Part shown: positions 62,874 to 64,000 of the stretch, piece by piece
How positions within the stretch are numbered: the first letter of the stretch is position 1
How the letters are laid out: every line of letters begins with the position of its first letter
Assembly (NCBI RefSeq): GCF_036417845.1
Contig: NC_089983.1
Span: 22,907,207-22,971,206 of the forward strand
Direction: 5' to 3'
Length of the DNA: 64,000 nt
Source of the DNA: Apteryx mantelli
Lineage: Eukaryota > Chordata > Aves > Apterygiformes > Apterygidae
Notes under the pieces: model-generated
What the model was told of the DNA's origin: nothing
The model's input: the letters and a program-made list of their open reading frames with translations, nothing else
Databases searched by the model: none
Translations under genes and position numbers: made by a program

Positions 62874-64000
62874 GATAACTAGATCGTTAGTCTTTCCATT
62901 TGATTCTAGTACTTCTTGGTGTTCTCTATGCTGCTTCGTCATCCTAGCTGTGTCTAGACAGTTCTCTGTATGATGTTGCTGTTCTCCCCAAATGTATTTC
63001 TGTTTGTTGATGGAACATTTCTCCGTCTTGCTTCCCCTCTCAGGAGGAGGAAAAGGGCTTGAATGTCTCGGATGGTAATTGTTCTTTTCGCCTGAGGAAA
63101 TTGGTGAGGAGCTTTGCTTTGGGAACCAACCTGGCCTTCAGGTGTTCATAAACACATTCTGCACTCTGCTACCCTTCACTGACACCTTGAAAGACCTCAG
63201 TTAGTAGCAGATAGCTAAATGTGGTATGTAGCTACAGTGCTGTAGTTAAAAGGAGTAGACAAGAAATGTCAAGCAACTTGCTCAAGAAAGATGGAAGATT
63301 TCTTGTGTGAGATCACTAGTATCTGCAAGGATGCAAAATCTAAATCATGGAAAAAAAAATTTTTTTTTTATCAGTTGGTATGCCTGTCAGAAAATGCATA
63401 GGTTTCTGTGTATAACTAAGTATAGTAATGCAGTTTGGTGTAAAAGCGCAAGTCATTTTTATACTGATGGTTAATTTTGAATTTTGCGTCATGATAAGTG
63501 GCATAATTTAATGCTACATAAAATTTTAGCATTTTCTGGTTTCTGCATGTTATTTTAAAATGCATTAACTTATTTTACTTAGTGGTGGTTATACAAATCT
63601 GAAAGACTGAGACTTTCATTTTTTTGAGAAAGTCTTGCATTAAGATCAAAAAACGTGCCTTTAAATTACTCATTACCTATTATTATTACTCCTAAATTGT
63701 ATAAAAACATTAAAGTATTGAACCAACTCAAAGTACCTGCCTTCCCCAATTATGTTTGTGTAGTTTGATTTCCAAAATAGCATTATAATTTTTTCTTAAG
63801 AAAAATTGTCTAATCAGGTATACCTCAAAATAATTCTATTCATTAAAACATTCTGTAGAGCTGTTGATATTGCTTTGGCAGTATTGTATGCACAGGCATT
63901 GAAATTTAAGTTAGCTGAGAGAAATTTATTATTTAGAGTTTTATATCAACTGTTGTATTGCAGTATATATTCAATGGTTGTACTGCTAAATGAAGTAAGC

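Larger units (their letters stand above)
61516..64000 (+). other. CERKL: CERKL intron 1 (continues beyond window)
   Basis: AT-rich intronic DNA with simple tracts: 62252-62279 (two A-runs), 62703-62733 (TG/CG), 62857-62873 (17 T) and an A/T block at 63352-63369. No exon is recognised. Confidence 0.65.

Noticed and set aside
63352-63369. A-run directly followed by T-run
   Set aside because: It is a short A/T homopolymer palindrome, common in AT-rich introns.

Overview
The window looks like a vertebrate, most likely avian, chromosome segment holding two recognisable genes on the + strand. These are NEUROD1 (complete, two exons, about 36.26-39.72 kb) and the first exon of CERKL (48.10-48.43 kb). 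CERKL continues past the right edge through a large first intron. NEUROD1 followed by CERKL in the same orientation is the order known in amniotes. A bird is suggested by the extreme G/C bias at third codon positions, the sharp CpG islands, the low density of transposons, and two decayed LINE tails of the CR1 type. The species cannot be fixed from sequence alone.

Layout: 1-32.8 kb is a gene desert upstream of NEUROD1. No coding exon is supported there. It holds a long homopyrimidine microsatellite (13.4-13.7 kb), a decayed CR1-like tail (18.9-19.0 kb), a degenerate tandem satellite of about nine units (21.19-22.64 kb), and a short 5S-rRNA-like stretch (27.3 kb). Several AT-rich segments there look like possible regulatory elements. 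From 32.8 to 38.5 kb lies a block of CpG islands. It contains an upstream orphan island with a GGGGCC-rich array, an AT-rich valley, the NEUROD1 promoter (E-box cluster, GC boxes, TATA box), a non-coding exon 1 with a nine-codon upstream ORF, an 888-bp intron, and the single coding exon. A long AT-rich 3' UTR ends at two AATAAA signals near 39.68 kb.

From 39.7 to 47.6 kb is intergenic DNA. It has another CpG-rich island just after the NEUROD1 polyadenylation site and a GC-rich, retroelement-like block at 44.0-45.1 kb. The CERKL CpG-island promoter and exon 1 follow. Exon 1 is flanked by oppositely oriented arrays of the same 12-bp GC-rich unit. The rest (48.4-64 kb) is CERKL intron 1: AT-rich, T-rich on the + strand, with simple repeats and one decayed CR1-like fragment at 61.15-61.5 kb. 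No CERKL exon 2 was found by eye.

NEUROD1 is a bHLH transcription factor of neuronal and pancreatic endocrine differentiation. CERKL is a ceramide-kinase-like protein needed in photoreceptors. Both genes matter in retina, and the short gap (about 8.4 kb from poly(A) site to CERKL ATG) leaves room for shared regulation or read-through. I see no evidence for a wholly new system. The best leads are the degenerate satellite, the inverted GC repeats around CERKL exon 1, and the unusual promoter and 5' UTR architecture of NEUROD1.
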